This document shows, in pieces, positions 11,365-20,291 of a DNA stretch of 64,000 nucleotides. Numbering within the stretch: the first letter of the stretch is position 1; each line of letters starts with the position of its first letter. The notes beneath the pieces are model-generated. The model was not told the origin of the DNA. It did no database searches and saw nothing but the letters and a program-made list of their open reading frames with translations. The position numbers were made by a program, and so were the translations under genes. This DNA is from Nitratireductor indicus C115 (GTDB taxonomy: Bacteria; Pseudomonadota; Alphaproteobacteria; Rhizobiales; Rhizobiaceae): the NCBI RefSeq assembly GCF_000300515.1, contig NZ_AMSI01000014.1, forward strand, positions 62,001-126,000, read 5' to 3'.

Positions 11365-12533
11365 GCGGCTTTCCTCTGGGGAGCAAAACCGGCCTTTACA
11401 AGTCCGCGCAACACAGCCTTGTCCAATGCGGCGCGCTGCGCTGCGTGGAAGGCGCTGCCGTCGGCATCGCGAGGCGCTCCAGCGGCTGACTTGACCAGGG
11501 CTTCGGCAAAGTCCTGCGGGTCATCGGCCAATATGCAATTCTCCGGCTTGTATGAAATGCCACGCAAGGCGCTGCTGGTGGCAACGGAAGGCAGCCCCTG
11601 TTCGAACGTCTCGATGGTCTTGAGCTGCACGCCGGTTCCAGCCCGGCTGATCAGCGGCACCACGCGACCGGAGCGTACAAAGGAAATGGCGTCCGGCACG
11701 CGACCGACAAACGAGACATGCGGATAGGCAGCCTGCAGCGAAGGAGGCGCATCGCCTGCTATCGCTATGGCGAAATCTTCGGGCAGGTGCGGCACCACTT
11801 CCTGCAGGAACCAGTCGAGACCGATGCGGTTTGGCGCCCAGCTCCACGTGCCGATCAAGGTCGCATCATAAACGGTATCGCGAGTAGCAGAGGCGCCGGA
11901 AGGGCCATGCGAGACCAGCGGCAGAACCGCTGAGCGTTCATCGTCGGATATGTTGAGGAGAAGACGATCCTCCTGCGACAGCGTGTAGACGAACCGGGCT
12001 TTCGAACACATGTCGTTTTCAAGCTGACGCAACAAACGTGCCTCACGGCGAAACAGGAAGCGTTCGACCGGGCTTCTGGCCGCGTTGGCGCTTTGCGCTG
12101 CCGAGAGGTGCTCGACATTGTGAGCAACATAGAGGCTCGGCTGCCCGTCGAAGACATGACGGAATGCCCCGGCAAACTGCACGGAGTTGAAGATCACACC
12201 GTCATAGGGTCCGAGCTTTTCAATGGCGGACTGAACCTCGCGCTGCGAAACCAGGCGCATCTTGGCGGAAGAGAACGTCAATCCACTTGCAAATGCAGTG
12301 GCAAGCCAGCGGAATTTCTCTGAAAGACCAGCCCCTTGCGTGCGCGGATCGAGCGCGCCCAGCACCACCGCGTTTTCCGGCAAGGCTGATTTGCGTCCTT
12401 CCCATGCGAAGCCGACAATGCTTATGCGGCATCCGGCGCGCGCAAACGCGCCAAGTATGGCCGCATTGGCAATCTCGTAGCCGCTCTTGGGCTCGCCGTC
12501 CGGCACCATGGATGTCGCAAAGATCAAATGCAT
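11361..12533 (-). CDS. Glycosyltransferase, GT-B fold (family 1/4-like)
   Basis: A 390-residue protein beginning MHLIFATSMVPDGEPKSG, with a Gly-containing N-terminal loop. The C-terminal half has the pattern of GT4 enzymes: LIGTWSWAPNRIGLDWF near 225, SFVGRVPD near 275, VVPLISRAGTGVQLKTIE near 295 and GLPSVATSSALRGI near 315. These correspond to the donor-binding domain seen in sugar transferases that act after other sugars are in place. GGAAG lies eight bases before the ATG. First gene of the leftward three-gene operon; the intergenic region to the divergent GT2 gene (204 bp) must hold both promoters. Confidence 0.82.
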   Translation of the reverse strand: MHLIFATSMVPDGEPKSGYEIANAAILGAFARAGCRISIVGFAWEGRKSALPENAVVLGALDPRTQGAGLSEKFRWLATAFASGLTFSSAKMRLVSQREVQSAIEKLGPYDGVIFNSVQFAGAFRHVFDGQPSLYVAHNVEHLSAAQSANAARSPVERFLFRREARLLRQLENDMCSKARFVYTLSQEDRLLLNISDDERSAVLPLVSHGPSGASATRDTVYDATLIGTWSWAPNRIGLDWFLQEVVPHLPEDFAIAIAGDAPPSLQAAYPHVSFVGRVPDAISFVRSGRVVPLISRAGTGVQLKTIETFEQGLPSVATSSALRGISYKPENCILADDPQDFAEALVKSAAGAPRDADGSAFHAAQRAALDKAVLRGLVKAGFAPQRKAA

Positions 12534-12737
12534 GATTCACTTCCTGTGCGAACTGTTCTCGCAAAGAGCAATGAACTCTTGATTAAGCGTACGTGCATGG
12601 AAAGCACTTCGAAGCAATTAAAGCCGGCTTCCCAACGTAACGATGAAAGGTATTTAACGCGACCTTAATCGACATCGCGCCTTATGGGCGGGCTTGCAAC
12701 GTCATGCGTCCTCTTGGCGCGCAATTGACACTGCAGG

Positions 12738-13814
12738 TTGTTGAATTTGCGCATTGTGCTTTCTGAAAAGCGATACTGGTTTTCAGACGGATGCGCTAAC
12801 GAGTGTAACGCCGCCTTGACCGATCTTGCTGTGAAAAAGACCGTTTCCATCGTTGCCCGCACGCCCGACCTGAGGGCGGACACGGTGGAATGCGTCATTA
12901 CGGTGCCCACCTTCAGGCGACCGCAACAGCTTCTCGATACGCTCAATTCGCTCGCTGCCCAGAAAACCCGTCGCCGCTTTGCCATCATCGTCATGGAAAA
13001 TGAAGCGGAGAAGCGCGAGGGTGCGCTGACGGTCGGACCATTGTTTGCCAATGGCACCTATAACGGTCTCGTGCTCATCGCGCATCAGCGCGGCAATTGC
13101 TGCGCCTATAATGCCGGTTGGGAAACAGCGCTCGAGGAATTCCCGGGATTTCGCTATCTTGCGGTGATCGACGATGACGAGATCGCCTCGCCCGACTGGC
13201 TGGAACAGCTTTGCGCAACGGCGGAAAAACTTCAGGCAGACATCGTTGGCGGGCCTCAGGCACCCGTCTTCTCAGCGCCGCAACATGCGCGCTGGGCGAC
13301 GCATCCGGTCTTCGCCCCTCCCTATGATGAAACGAAACGGGTCGGCGCGCTCTATTCGTCGGGCAATCTGATGATTTCCCGGCAGGTGCTGGAGGCGATG
13401 CCGCACCCCTTTCTCGACCTGAAATTCAATTTCATGGGCGGGGGCGATTCCGACTTCCTGAGCCGGGCCGCGCAAGACGGCTTCACCCTGGCGTGGAGCG
13501 CAGAGGCCGTGTCCCAGGAGATCGTTCCGGCACGCAGGGTCGAGCCAGACTGGATCCGAGCCAGGGCGCTTCGCAATGGCGTGATTTCCACGCTCGTTGA
13601 AAAGCGCAAACGCGCGGACGACACGCTCGGCCCGGCAAAGGTGTTTGCCAAAAGCCTCGCTCTTCTCGGTCTGTCACCCATCAGGGGGCTGCGGCGGCTC
13701 CTTGCAACGGGGTCGCTCTCCACGGCCATGTATCCGGTCTATGTCGGGCTCGGACGCGTGCTCGCCGAATTCGGCTATGCCAATGAACAGTATCGCGAAC
13801 CCGAGAAGAATTGA
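12738..13814 (+). CDS. Glycosyltransferase family 2
   Basis: A GT-A fold glycosyltransferase. After a variable N-terminus come CVITVPTFRRPQQLLDTLNS, then VIDDDEIASPDWLEQL with the acidic DDD metal site, and NFMGGGDSDFLSRA, the usual catalytic ED/DSD region. The frame can start at TTG 12738 (358 residues) or at GTG 12831 (327 residues, beginning VKKTVSIVARTP). Neither has a strong ribosome site and I cannot decide between them; the conserved domain starts only after the second. Its stop lies inside the start of the next gene, so the pair is coupled. No membrane segment is obvious. Confidence 0.82.
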   Translation: MLNLRIVLSEKRYWFSDGCANECNAALTDLAVKKTVSIVARTPDLRADTVECVITVPTFRRPQQLLDTLNSLAAQKTRRRFAIIVMENEAEKREGALTVGPLFANGTYNGLVLIAHQRGNCCAYNAGWETALEEFPGFRYLAVIDDDEIASPDWLEQLCATAEKLQADIVGGPQAPVFSAPQHARWATHPVFAPPYDETKRVGALYSSGNLMISRQVLEAMPHPFLDLKFNFMGGGDSDFLSRAAQDGFTLAWSAEAVSQEIVPARRVEPDWIRARALRNGVISTLVEKRKRADDTLGPAKVFAKSLALLGLSPIRGLRRLLATGSLSTAMYPVYVGLGRVLAEFGYANEQYREPEKN

Positions 13815-15102
13815 GGCGCCGCTCGTCACGCGTCTCGTGGCGACCGGACAACCGGCTACCGTTATTGCGACGGTGATCCTCAGCGTGCTCATCATCTCAT
13901 TCCGCCCCTTCCAGCCCGCCGGCGCACAGCTGCTCGGCCAGGGCGGCGACATCGTCAACCAGCTCGGCTTCGGAACGCTTGGCGCGCTTTCGCTCGCCTC
14001 GCTGTTCACGCTGACCGACCGGCGGGTGCTTTCCGCACTTCTCAGCCCCTGGTGGCTGCTGCTCTTCGGCTTCCTGTTCCTGTCGATCCTCAACACACCC
14101 GCGCCATCCGCCACCATGCGCAGTGCGGCCTTCTCCATCATCGGCATCATTTCCATGGCGGCGGTGCTGACATTGCCCCGCGATGCCGACGCATTCTCCC
14201 GCGTACTGATGGTCTCAGCCTGTGCCATCCTGGGCCTCTCCTACGCAGGGCTTGTGCTCTTTCCGAACGAGGCGATCCACCAGGGCGGCGAGGTCGAGTT
14301 TCAGCATGCCGGCCTCTGGCGTGGCGTCTTCACCCACAAGAACATCGCCGGCCCGGTGATGGCCTCCCTGTCTTTTGTCGGCATCTATCTCTGGCGGCGC
14401 GGCTGGCGCGTCAGCGGAGGAACAATCTTCATCCTCGCCATGATCTTCGTTGCGCATACCGGCTCCAAGACAACTGCAGGAACGGTTCCGCTTGCCGGAC
14501 TTCTGGTGATCCTGCCCGGCATGTTCGGTCTGCGGGCCCTGGTGCCGATTGCCGTCGCCATCGCCTTCGTCGGAACGGGGGTGGCGACCCTTGGCATCGT
14601 GTTCATCGAGCCGGTGAAGGCGCTTGCGAACCATATGATGCCCGACCTGACCTATACGGGCCGTACGGCGCTCTGGGAATTCATGGGGGAGATGATCGCC
14701 CAGCACCCCTGGCGCGGCTACGGGTTCGAAAGTTTCTGGCTGACGGATGTCGTCCTGACGTCAGACCAGCCATTCGACCGCTCATGGGACATTCGCGGCA
14801 TCGTTCACGGGCACAATTCCTATCTCGATCTCGCCATCGCCATGGGATTGCCGGCACTTGCCATCGCCCTGGTGACATTCGTCGTCACCCCTTTGCGCGA
14901 CTATTGGCGCACACCGCTTTACCGCGAAAACGTGTTCATGGCCGATCTTTTCATGATGATCGTCACCTTCACCCTTCTGAACGGCTTTCTGGAAAGCTTC
15001 TTCTTCAGACGAGCCGATCCCGTCTGGATGTTTTTCGTGATGGCTGTCCTTGGCCTGAGGCTCACAGGGCGTTTCCGCGTGCCGAGCCGTGTCGCCCGCT
15101 GA
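13783..15102 (+). CDS. O-antigen ligase / Wzy-like polymerase membrane protein
   Basis: A 439-residue protein with about ten to twelve hydrophobic segments and a large extracytoplasmic loop in the C-terminal half. That loop carries the Wzy_C family signature (HGHNSYLDLAIAMGLPAL), preceded by TGRTALWEFMGEMIAQHPWRGYGFESFW. Such proteins polymerise repeat units (Wzy) or ligate glycans (WaaL); sequence alone cannot tell which. The chosen ATG (13783) overlaps the GT2 gene by 32 bases; an ATG two codons earlier is also possible. It fits the Wzx and GumC-like genes of the same locus, making polymerase the more likely role. Confidence 0.8.
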   Translation: MNSIANPRRIEAPLVTRLVATGQPATVIATVILSVLIISFRPFQPAGAQLLGQGGDIVNQLGFGTLGALSLASLFTLTDRRVLSALLSPWWLLLFGFLFLSILNTPAPSATMRSAAFSIIGIISMAAVLTLPRDADAFSRVLMVSACAILGLSYAGLVLFPNEAIHQGGEVEFQHAGLWRGVFTHKNIAGPVMASLSFVGIYLWRRGWRVSGGTIFILAMIFVAHTGSKTTAGTVPLAGLLVILPGMFGLRALVPIAVAIAFVGTGVATLGIVFIEPVKALANHMMPDLTYTGRTALWEFMGEMIAQHPWRGYGFESFWLTDVVLTSDQPFDRSWDIRGIVHGHNSYLDLAIAMGLPALAIALVTFVVTPLRDYWRTPLYRENVFMADLFMMIVTFTLLNGFLESFFFRRADPVWMFFVMAVLGLRLTGRFRVPSRVAR

Positions 15103-15209
15103 GAGACGGCTCGGCCCTATTTCCAGGAAACATGTCCGAAATGCATGCGGCCTGTTGCAATACGTTTTCATGCGCGGCAATCCTGCGCGATCAGCAAGGG
15201 AGATTTAAA

Positions 15210-16016
15210 ATGGGCAAGTCGGTCGTTCTCGTAGGTTGCGGCAATATGGGGTATGCGATGCTCAAAGGCTGGATCGCCTCGGGCAAGCTCGCCGCGTCCG
15301 ACACCACCGTGGTGGAACCGAATGATGGGCTGCGCGAGCGGGCTGCCGCTCTCGGCGTGAACACCGCCACCAAGGCAGACGAAGTTTCTCCCAGCGCCGG
15401 CTTCATCGTTTTCGCGGTGAAGCCGCAGATCATCCGTGACATTGCGCCAGCCTATGCGAGCCACACGGGCAAGGCGACATTCATCAGCGTGGTCGCGGGC
15501 CTCGGGACTGCCGGTTTCGAGGAGATGCTGGGACGCCACGCCAGCGTGATGCGCTGCATGCCGAACACGCCGGCAGCCATCGGCAAGGGCATGATGGTGC
15601 TCTTTTCCAACCGCAACGTGACCGAAGAGGCAAAGCAATTCGCCAGCGAATTGCTTGCAACGAGCGGCGCCATCGCGACCATCGAAAACGAGGAACTGAT
15701 GGATGCGGTGACTGCGGTCTCCGGCTCCGGCCCCGCCTATGTATTTCACTTCATCGAATGCCTTACGGCAGCGGGTGAGAAAGCGGGCCTCCCCAAGGAT
15801 ACAGCGAAGCTTCTCGCCATGCAGACGGTCTATGGTGCGGCGAACCTTGCCAAGGAAAGCGACGAGGAACCGGGCAGGCTGCGCGAACAGGTGACCAGCC
15901 CGAACGGAACAACGGCTGCCGCCCTCAACATCCTGATGGGCGATAACCGCCTGCTCGACCTCGTCACCGAAGCTGTGGAGGCGGCGCGCAGGCGCTCCAT
16001 CGAACTCGGAAAATAA
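15210..16016 (+). CDS. proC: Pyrroline-5-carboxylate reductase
   Basis: Reduces 1-pyrroline-5-carboxylate to proline with NAD(P)H, last step of proline synthesis; cytosolic. The 268-residue protein begins MGKSVVLVGCGNMGYAML, the Rossmann GxGxxG motif, continues with FAVKPQ and the RCMPNTPA segment, and ends with the family's C-terminal dimer domain including the signature SGSGPAYVF, LAMQTVYGA and TSPNGTTAAAL. AAGGGAG precedes the ATG at 15210. The frame is open further upstream, but that part only overlaps the ligase gene in another frame. Convergent with the fructose-bisphosphatase gene. Confidence 0.95.
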   Translation: MGKSVVLVGCGNMGYAMLKGWIASGKLAASDTTVVEPNDGLRERAAALGVNTATKADEVSPSAGFIVFAVKPQIIRDIAPAYASHTGKATFISVVAGLGTAGFEEMLGRHASVMRCMPNTPAAIGKGMMVLFSNRNVTEEAKQFASELLATSGAIATIENEELMDAVTAVSGSGPAYVFHFIECLTAAGEKAGLPKDTAKLLAMQTVYGAANLAKESDEEPGRLREQVTSPNGTTAAALNILMGDNRLLDLVTEAVEAARRRSIELGK

Positions 16017-16034
16017 GGCGCGCTATGCCGGCCC

Positions 16035-17027
16035 CTACAGTTGTGCGGGGTCGGCAGCCAGATAGGCGCAAAGCGTTTCGATTTCCTCGGCGGCACCGAA
16101 AAGAAGCGGCGTCTTCGCGTGCAATTCATCCGGCACAAGGTCCAGTATCGGCGTCCGACCATTCGTGGCGAGCCCACCGGCCTGTTCCATGAGGAAGGCG
16201 ACGGGGACCGCCTCATAGACGAGCCGCAGATGCCCTCTGGCATAGCCCGGCCGGCCGTCGGCGGGATACATGAACGCCCCGCCCTTCAGCAGAATACGAT
16301 GCAGATCGCCCACGGCGGCGGCCAGCCAGCGCATGTTGAAATCCTTGCCTCGCGGCCCTTCCCTGCCCGCAAGAAGATCGCGCACATAGCGCTGCAGCCC
16401 CTCAGGCCAATGGCGTTCGTTGGAGGCATTGTAAGCCACAGAGCGCGTGGAGGGAGAAAGCCGCAGACGCTCACGCGTCACCCGGAAATCGCCGACGGAA
16501 CGGTCAAAGACGGCAATGGTAACGCCCTCGCCCAGGCTGAAACCGATATCCGTCGAGTGTCCGAACGAAGCATATCCGGCCGCAACGACCGCCCGCCCGC
16601 AACGCAGGAAGCCGCCCTCCGCGGCAGGAAGAATCGAGAAGAGCATGCCAAGCGGTGCGCCGACGCCGATATTCCCCGATCCGTCTATGGGGTCGATCGC
16701 CACGTCGAAACGCCCTTCGGCGTTGAGATGAATAACCTCTTCCGCCTCCTCGGACAGTACCTGACGGACACCAGCCCTGCGCAAAACATCGATCATGAGA
16801 TCGTGGGCTTCCGCATCGAGAGCCTTTTGTTCGTCGCCGCTCTTGTTGATACCGACAACCGCTCCGGGCTCGCCTCGCAACGCCTCGGCGGACACCCTGT
16901 CGGCAAGCGGGGGCAGCGCCCGTGCCAATGCAAGCACGATGGCGGCCGCGCCATCGGCATCCTTCTGGCGCGCGAGGTAGGCCGGGAGCGGCTCATTGCC
17001 GCCCATGGGGGAGATGGTTTCAAGCAT
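16035..17027 (-). CDS. fbp: Class I fructose-1,6-bisphosphatase
   Basis: Hydrolyses fructose 1,6-bisphosphate to fructose 6-phosphate for gluconeogenesis. Metal-binding motifs of the class I family are visible: SEEAEE at 92-97 and DPIDGSGN at 112-119, the latter a slight variant of the usual DPLDGSSN. FMYPADGRPGYARGHLRLVYEAVP and MEQAGG appear near the C-terminus and are typical for the substrate site. Length 330 is normal. A role on sedoheptulose bisphosphate cannot be excluded, but no Calvin cycle genes are nearby. Stops 18 bases from the proC stop (convergent). Confidence 0.92.
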   Translation of the reverse strand: MLETISPMGGNEPLPAYLARQKDADGAAAIVLALARALPPLADRVSAEALRGEPGAVVGINKSGDEQKALDAEAHDLMIDVLRRAGVRQVLSEEAEEVIHLNAEGRFDVAIDPIDGSGNIGVGAPLGMLFSILPAAEGGFLRCGRAVVAAGYASFGHSTDIGFSLGEGVTIAVFDRSVGDFRVTRERLRLSPSTRSVAYNASNERHWPEGLQRYVRDLLAGREGPRGKDFNMRWLAAAVGDLHRILLKGGAFMYPADGRPGYARGHLRLVYEAVPVAFLMEQAGGLATNGRTPILDLVPDELHAKTPLLFGAAEEIETLCAYLAADPAQL

Positions 17028-17327
17028 TGAAGCGTCCCGATGGAGATATCGCGCCGGCTTTAAAGCATTTCACCGTCTCGCGAAAACGACCGCAGGGAAG
17101 GATGGGGCTGTTTTCACCTGATTTATGCGGCTCAGGATCGCGCGTTCCTGCTATCCGCGCGCTTTCGCAACGCTGTGCTCATTTGCCCGCTCAATGATGC
17201 TGGACCAGCCAGCAAGGCCACTGCTACTCATTCAAGGTAAGGTGCCTGTCCTGACGGAGTGGGCGCCTTGCCGGCGGATGGGAGTCCGGCTCCGCTTCGC
17301 TGCGGAAAATCAACAGGATGGAGCGCC
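17028..17327. other. Intergenic region between fbp and the metal ATPase gene
   Basis: About 300 bp between divergent genes, holding both promoters by position. I see no coding sequence with plausible composition, no tRNA, and no clear FNR-type box or long hairpin here. A GGATGGAG ribosome site lies at its right edge in front of the ATPase ATG. Confidence 0.5.
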
Positions 17328-19190
17328 ATGGATCGACAAGCCCGCGACTGGTTCAAAACCGCGCTTCTTGGCCTCGCACTTTGCGGCCTCCTCGCGGGAC
17401 TCATACTGCATTTTTCCGGTTTCGAGCGCGCAGCCCGGCTTTGCTGGACCTTCGGGGTCGTACCTGTGCTTGCGGCGCTCATCGTGGAGATCGTCGCCAG
17501 CCTGCGGCGTGGCGAAGTGGGACTTGACATCATCGCCGCCCTGTCGATGTCCGCAGCGCTGCTTTTCGGCGAGGCCTTGGCCGCTTCGGTGGTGGCGCTG
17601 ATGTATTCAGGCGGCACGTTTCTCGAGGGTTTTGCCGAAGGGCGGGCGCGGCGCGAAATGCGCGGACTTCTCGAACGCGTCCCGCGTACAGCAACGCGCT
17701 ATCGGGAAGGCAAGCTTGAGGATGTGCCGCTCGACGCGCTTGCACCGGGCGACCGGCTCTTGATCCGCCAGGGTGATATCGCTCCCGTCGACGGGATCGT
17801 CGAAAGCCGGCGGGCGCTTCTCGACCAGTCCGCCCTGACCGGGGAATCCATGCCTGTGAGCCTTGCTGCCGGCAATGAGATCATGAGCGGCTCGACCAAT
17901 GCCGGCGAAGCGTTCGACATGCGCGCCACGCGCCGGGCGCAGGAAAGCACCTATGCCGGCATCGTGCGGCTGGTGGAGGAGGCGCAACGCTCCAAGGCGC
18001 CCATGTCGCGTCTCGCGGACCGTTATTCGCTGCTGTTTCTCTTTATCACGGTTGTGCTTGCAAGCGGCGCATGGTGGTTCACCGGCGATCCGATCCGCGC
18101 GGTGGCCGTGCTTGTGGTGGCAACCCCTTGCCCTCTCATTCTCGCCGTACCCGTAGCGCTTGTTGCAGGCCTCTCGCGTGCAGCCCATTACGGCGTCCTC
18201 ATCAAGGGCGCCAAGCCGCTCGAAACGATGGCGCAGATCAAAACCATCATCCTCGACAAGACCGGCACACTGACCAACGGCCGTCCGCAGATCGTATCGG
18301 TGGATGTGCGCAACGGCTTCAAGGAAGACGAGGTGCGCTACTTCGCGGCGGCACTGGATCAGGCTTCGAAACATCCCATGGCGCAGGCAATCGTCGCCGA
18401 TGCACGCGACCGGGGAACCATCTTGCCGCCTCCGCAGGAAACGAACGAAGCGGCGGGCGAAGGCGTGATCGGCCTGGTCGACGGACGGCGGATCGTGGTT
18501 GGTGGCCCCGCCTTCGTGATGAACTCCATTGCGGCCGATCCTGTCACGGACCGGCCTATGCGCACGCCAGGTGCCGCTGTGGTGGCGGTGGCGGTGGACG
18601 GCGTTCTTGCAGGCCATCTGGTGATGGCAGACACGCTGCGCCCCGGCATGCGCACCTTTCTCGACGGTCTGCGACGCACGGGCGTCGAACGGATACTTCT
18701 TGCGACCGGAGACCGGCGCGATGTCGCCGAAACCGTTGCCCACGGACTGGGGCTCGACGCCATTCGCTCCGAGCTTACGCCCGACCAGAAGGTTCTACTG
18801 GTGCTCACCGAGCACAAGAACGGCCCGGTGATGATGGCGGGCGACGGCGTCAACGACGCGCCGGCGCTCGCAGCCGCAGATATCGGCGTCGCGATGGGGG
18901 CACGCGGGGCGGCGGCCTCCGCGGAAGCCGCCGATGTCGTTCTCCTCGTTGACGACCTCGACCGGCTGCTTCCCGGCCTTGAGGTGGCGCATGGCGCGCG
19001 GCGCATTGCATTGGAAAGCGTCGCCGCGGGCATCGGTCTCTCGGTTGCCGGCATGGTGGCTGCCGCAGTCGGCTATCTCACCCCCGTGCAAGGCGCCGTG
19101 CTTCAGGAAGTGATCGATGTCGCGGTCATTCTGAATGCCTTGCGCGCCTTGCGCATCCGCCCATCCGGCAGCCTGCAAGCGCCCCACTGA
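17328..19190 (+). CDS. P1B-like heavy-metal P-type ATPase with TPC metal-site motif
   Basis: A 620-residue inner-membrane pump. Visible P-type ATPase elements: TGES (171-174) in the actuator, DKTGTLT with the phosphorylated Asp at about 310, the P1B hallmark His-Pro (HP at about 349) and GDGVNDAP (505-512). The membrane metal motif is TPC (266-268) rather than CPC. There is no N-terminal HMA domain or His-rich tail, and the first membrane segments begin at residue 10, making it a compact pump. TPC-type P1B pumps have been linked to nickel or iron, but the metal here is not known. A GGATGGAG site precedes the ATG at 17328. The stress-protein gene follows 176 bp later. Confidence 0.9.
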   Translation: MDRQARDWFKTALLGLALCGLLAGLILHFSGFERAARLCWTFGVVPVLAALIVEIVASLRRGEVGLDIIAALSMSAALLFGEALAASVVALMYSGGTFLEGFAEGRARREMRGLLERVPRTATRYREGKLEDVPLDALAPGDRLLIRQGDIAPVDGIVESRRALLDQSALTGESMPVSLAAGNEIMSGSTNAGEAFDMRATRRAQESTYAGIVRLVEEAQRSKAPMSRLADRYSLLFLFITVVLASGAWWFTGDPIRAVAVLVVATPCPLILAVPVALVAGLSRAAHYGVLIKGAKPLETMAQIKTIILDKTGTLTNGRPQIVSVDVRNGFKEDEVRYFAAALDQASKHPMAQAIVADARDRGTILPPPQETNEAAGEGVIGLVDGRRIVVGGPAFVMNSIAADPVTDRPMRTPGAAVVAVAVDGVLAGHLVMADTLRPGMRTFLDGLRRTGVERILLATGDRRDVAETVAHGLGLDAIRSELTPDQKVLLVLTEHKNGPVMMAGDGVNDAPALAAADIGVAMGARGAAASAEAADVVLLVDDLDRLLPGLEVAHGARRIALESVAAGIGLSVAGMVAAAVGYLTPVQGAVLQEVIDVAVILNALRALRIRPSGSLQAPH

Positions 19191-19191
19191 C

Positions 19192-19205
19192 TTGATCCAG
19201 CGCAA
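19192..19205. promoter_or_regulatory. FNR/FixK-type box upstream of the universal stress protein gene
   Basis: TTGATCCAGCGCAA matches the FNR/FixK/FnrN consensus TTGAT-N4-ATCAA at 8 of 10 defined positions, with both outer TTG and CAA triplets intact. It starts directly after the ATPase stop, 162 bp before the stress-protein ATG. It suggests activation under low oxygen. Confidence 0.6.
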
Positions 19206-19256
19206 GGCGGAGAGCTCGCAGCGCCCTAAACTGGATGTGTCTTTGCCCGACATGGA

Positions 19257-19290
19257 GCAATTCCGGCAGGCTTCGTTTTGCCTGAATTGC
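19257..19290 (+). terminator. Hairpin with T-run in the leader of the stress protein gene
   Basis: GCAATTC (19257-19263) pairs with GAATTGC (19284-19290); after a four-base bulge AGGC (19268-19271) pairs with GCCT (19280-19283). A T5 run follows at 19297-19301. It could terminate the ATPase transcript or act within the leader of a transcript started near the FNR-like box. The bulge and the six-base gap before the T-run make it imperfect. Confidence 0.45.
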
Positions 19291-19366
19291 ACGAGATTTT
19301 TATATGGCGGCATCATTCAGAGATGGAGCAACAGCGCTCCGGCTGAAAATGCGCGAGGAGATCAAA

Positions 19367-20203
19367 ATGAGCTTCAAGACCATTCTGAGTGTGGTCGGTG
19401 TCGAACAGTCCGATTCCGATATCAAACAGGCTATGGAACTCTGCCGCGAAAACAGCGCGCACCTAGCCGTTATGGTTCTCGCGCTCGCCGCGCCGCCGCC
19501 TATCGGCGAATATGGCGCTGCCGTTTCCGACATCTGGGCGGAGGAGCGCGAGCGGGACATGGGGATCCTTTCCGAAAGAGCGACCGCCATACGCCAGCTG
19601 GTTGCCAAGGAAGGAATATCCGCAGAGGTCAATCCCGTTTACTGCGAACAGGCATCCGCCGACGATGTGGTGGGGCTGCGTGCGCGCTATGCGGACCTTG
19701 CCCTCATCGGCCCGGAACTCGGTGCCACCCATACATTGAAGAAACTCGTTCTCGACGGATTGTTCTTCGCTGCGCAGAAGCCAGCTCTCATCGTGCCCGA
19801 AGGAGCCACGCCAAGCCTTGCGCCAAAGACGGTGGTAATTGCGTGGGATTCGGGCCTCGAAGCTTCTCGAGCCGTGAGCGAGGCACTGCCCCTTATCGGC
19901 GTGGCGGAGGATGTGCATATCGTCATGGTCGATCCGCAAGCAGGCGATGAAGGGAACGGGGCGGAACCGGGTGCTGATCTGGCTGCCTATCTCGCTCACC
20001 ACGGCGCCAAGGTCACCATCGACCGGCTCCCCTCCTCCGGACATACCATTGCGGAGGTGATCGCAAGGCATGCGCGCGACAATGACGCCGATCTGCTTGT
20101 CATGGGAGCCTTCGGGCATTCGCGCCTGCGCGAGCGCATCTTCGGTGGTGTCACGCATTCGCTGACTTCGGAGCCCAGCCTGCCCACCTTCGTCGCACGC
20201 TGA
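19367..20203 (+). CDS. Universal stress protein, tandem UspA type
   Basis: A 278-residue cytosolic protein, about twice the size of a single Usp domain. The N-terminal half starts MSFKTILSVVGVEQSD; the second half (from about residue 145, TVVIAWDSGLEASRAV) ends with the ATP-binding pattern GAFGHSRLRERIFGGVTHS, matching G-x2-G-x9-G-(S/T). Only the second half keeps that motif clearly. The ATG at 19367 has GAGGAG eight bases upstream; the longer open frame lacks support. An FNR/FixK-like box lies upstream, consistent with Usp genes in low-oxygen regulons of rhizobia. Exact role unknown. Confidence 0.88.
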   Translation: MSFKTILSVVGVEQSDSDIKQAMELCRENSAHLAVMVLALAAPPPIGEYGAAVSDIWAEERERDMGILSERATAIRQLVAKEGISAEVNPVYCEQASADDVVGLRARYADLALIGPELGATHTLKKLVLDGLFFAAQKPALIVPEGATPSLAPKTVVIAWDSGLEASRAVSEALPLIGVAEDVHIVMVDPQAGDEGNGAEPGADLAAYLAHHGAKVTIDRLPSSGHTIAEVIARHARDNDADLLVMGAFGHSRLRERIFGGVTHSLTSEPSLPTFVAR

Positions 20204-20228
20204 GGCAGTCTGAACGCTCGATACAAGC

Positions 20229-20267
20229 GCACTTTGCAGTCAGGTAAACCGCCTGACTGCAAAGTGC
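20229..20267. terminator. Perfect 16-bp inverted repeat between convergent genes
   Basis: GCACTTTGCAGTCAGG (20229-20244) and its exact reverse complement (20252-20267) are separated by seven bases. It lies between the stops of the stress protein gene and the leftward small gene, so a transcription end or mRNA 3' stabiliser is the likely role, although no T-run follows. Confidence 0.55.
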
Positions 20268-20291
20268 ATCGCGGGCGGCAAACTTCACCCA

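Noticed and set aside
14052-16016. A 654-codon plus-strand frame spanning the ligase and proC
   Set aside because: Only the proC part (from 15210) is real; upstream it is an alternate frame of the ligase gene with Arg/Pro-rich, low-complexity translation.
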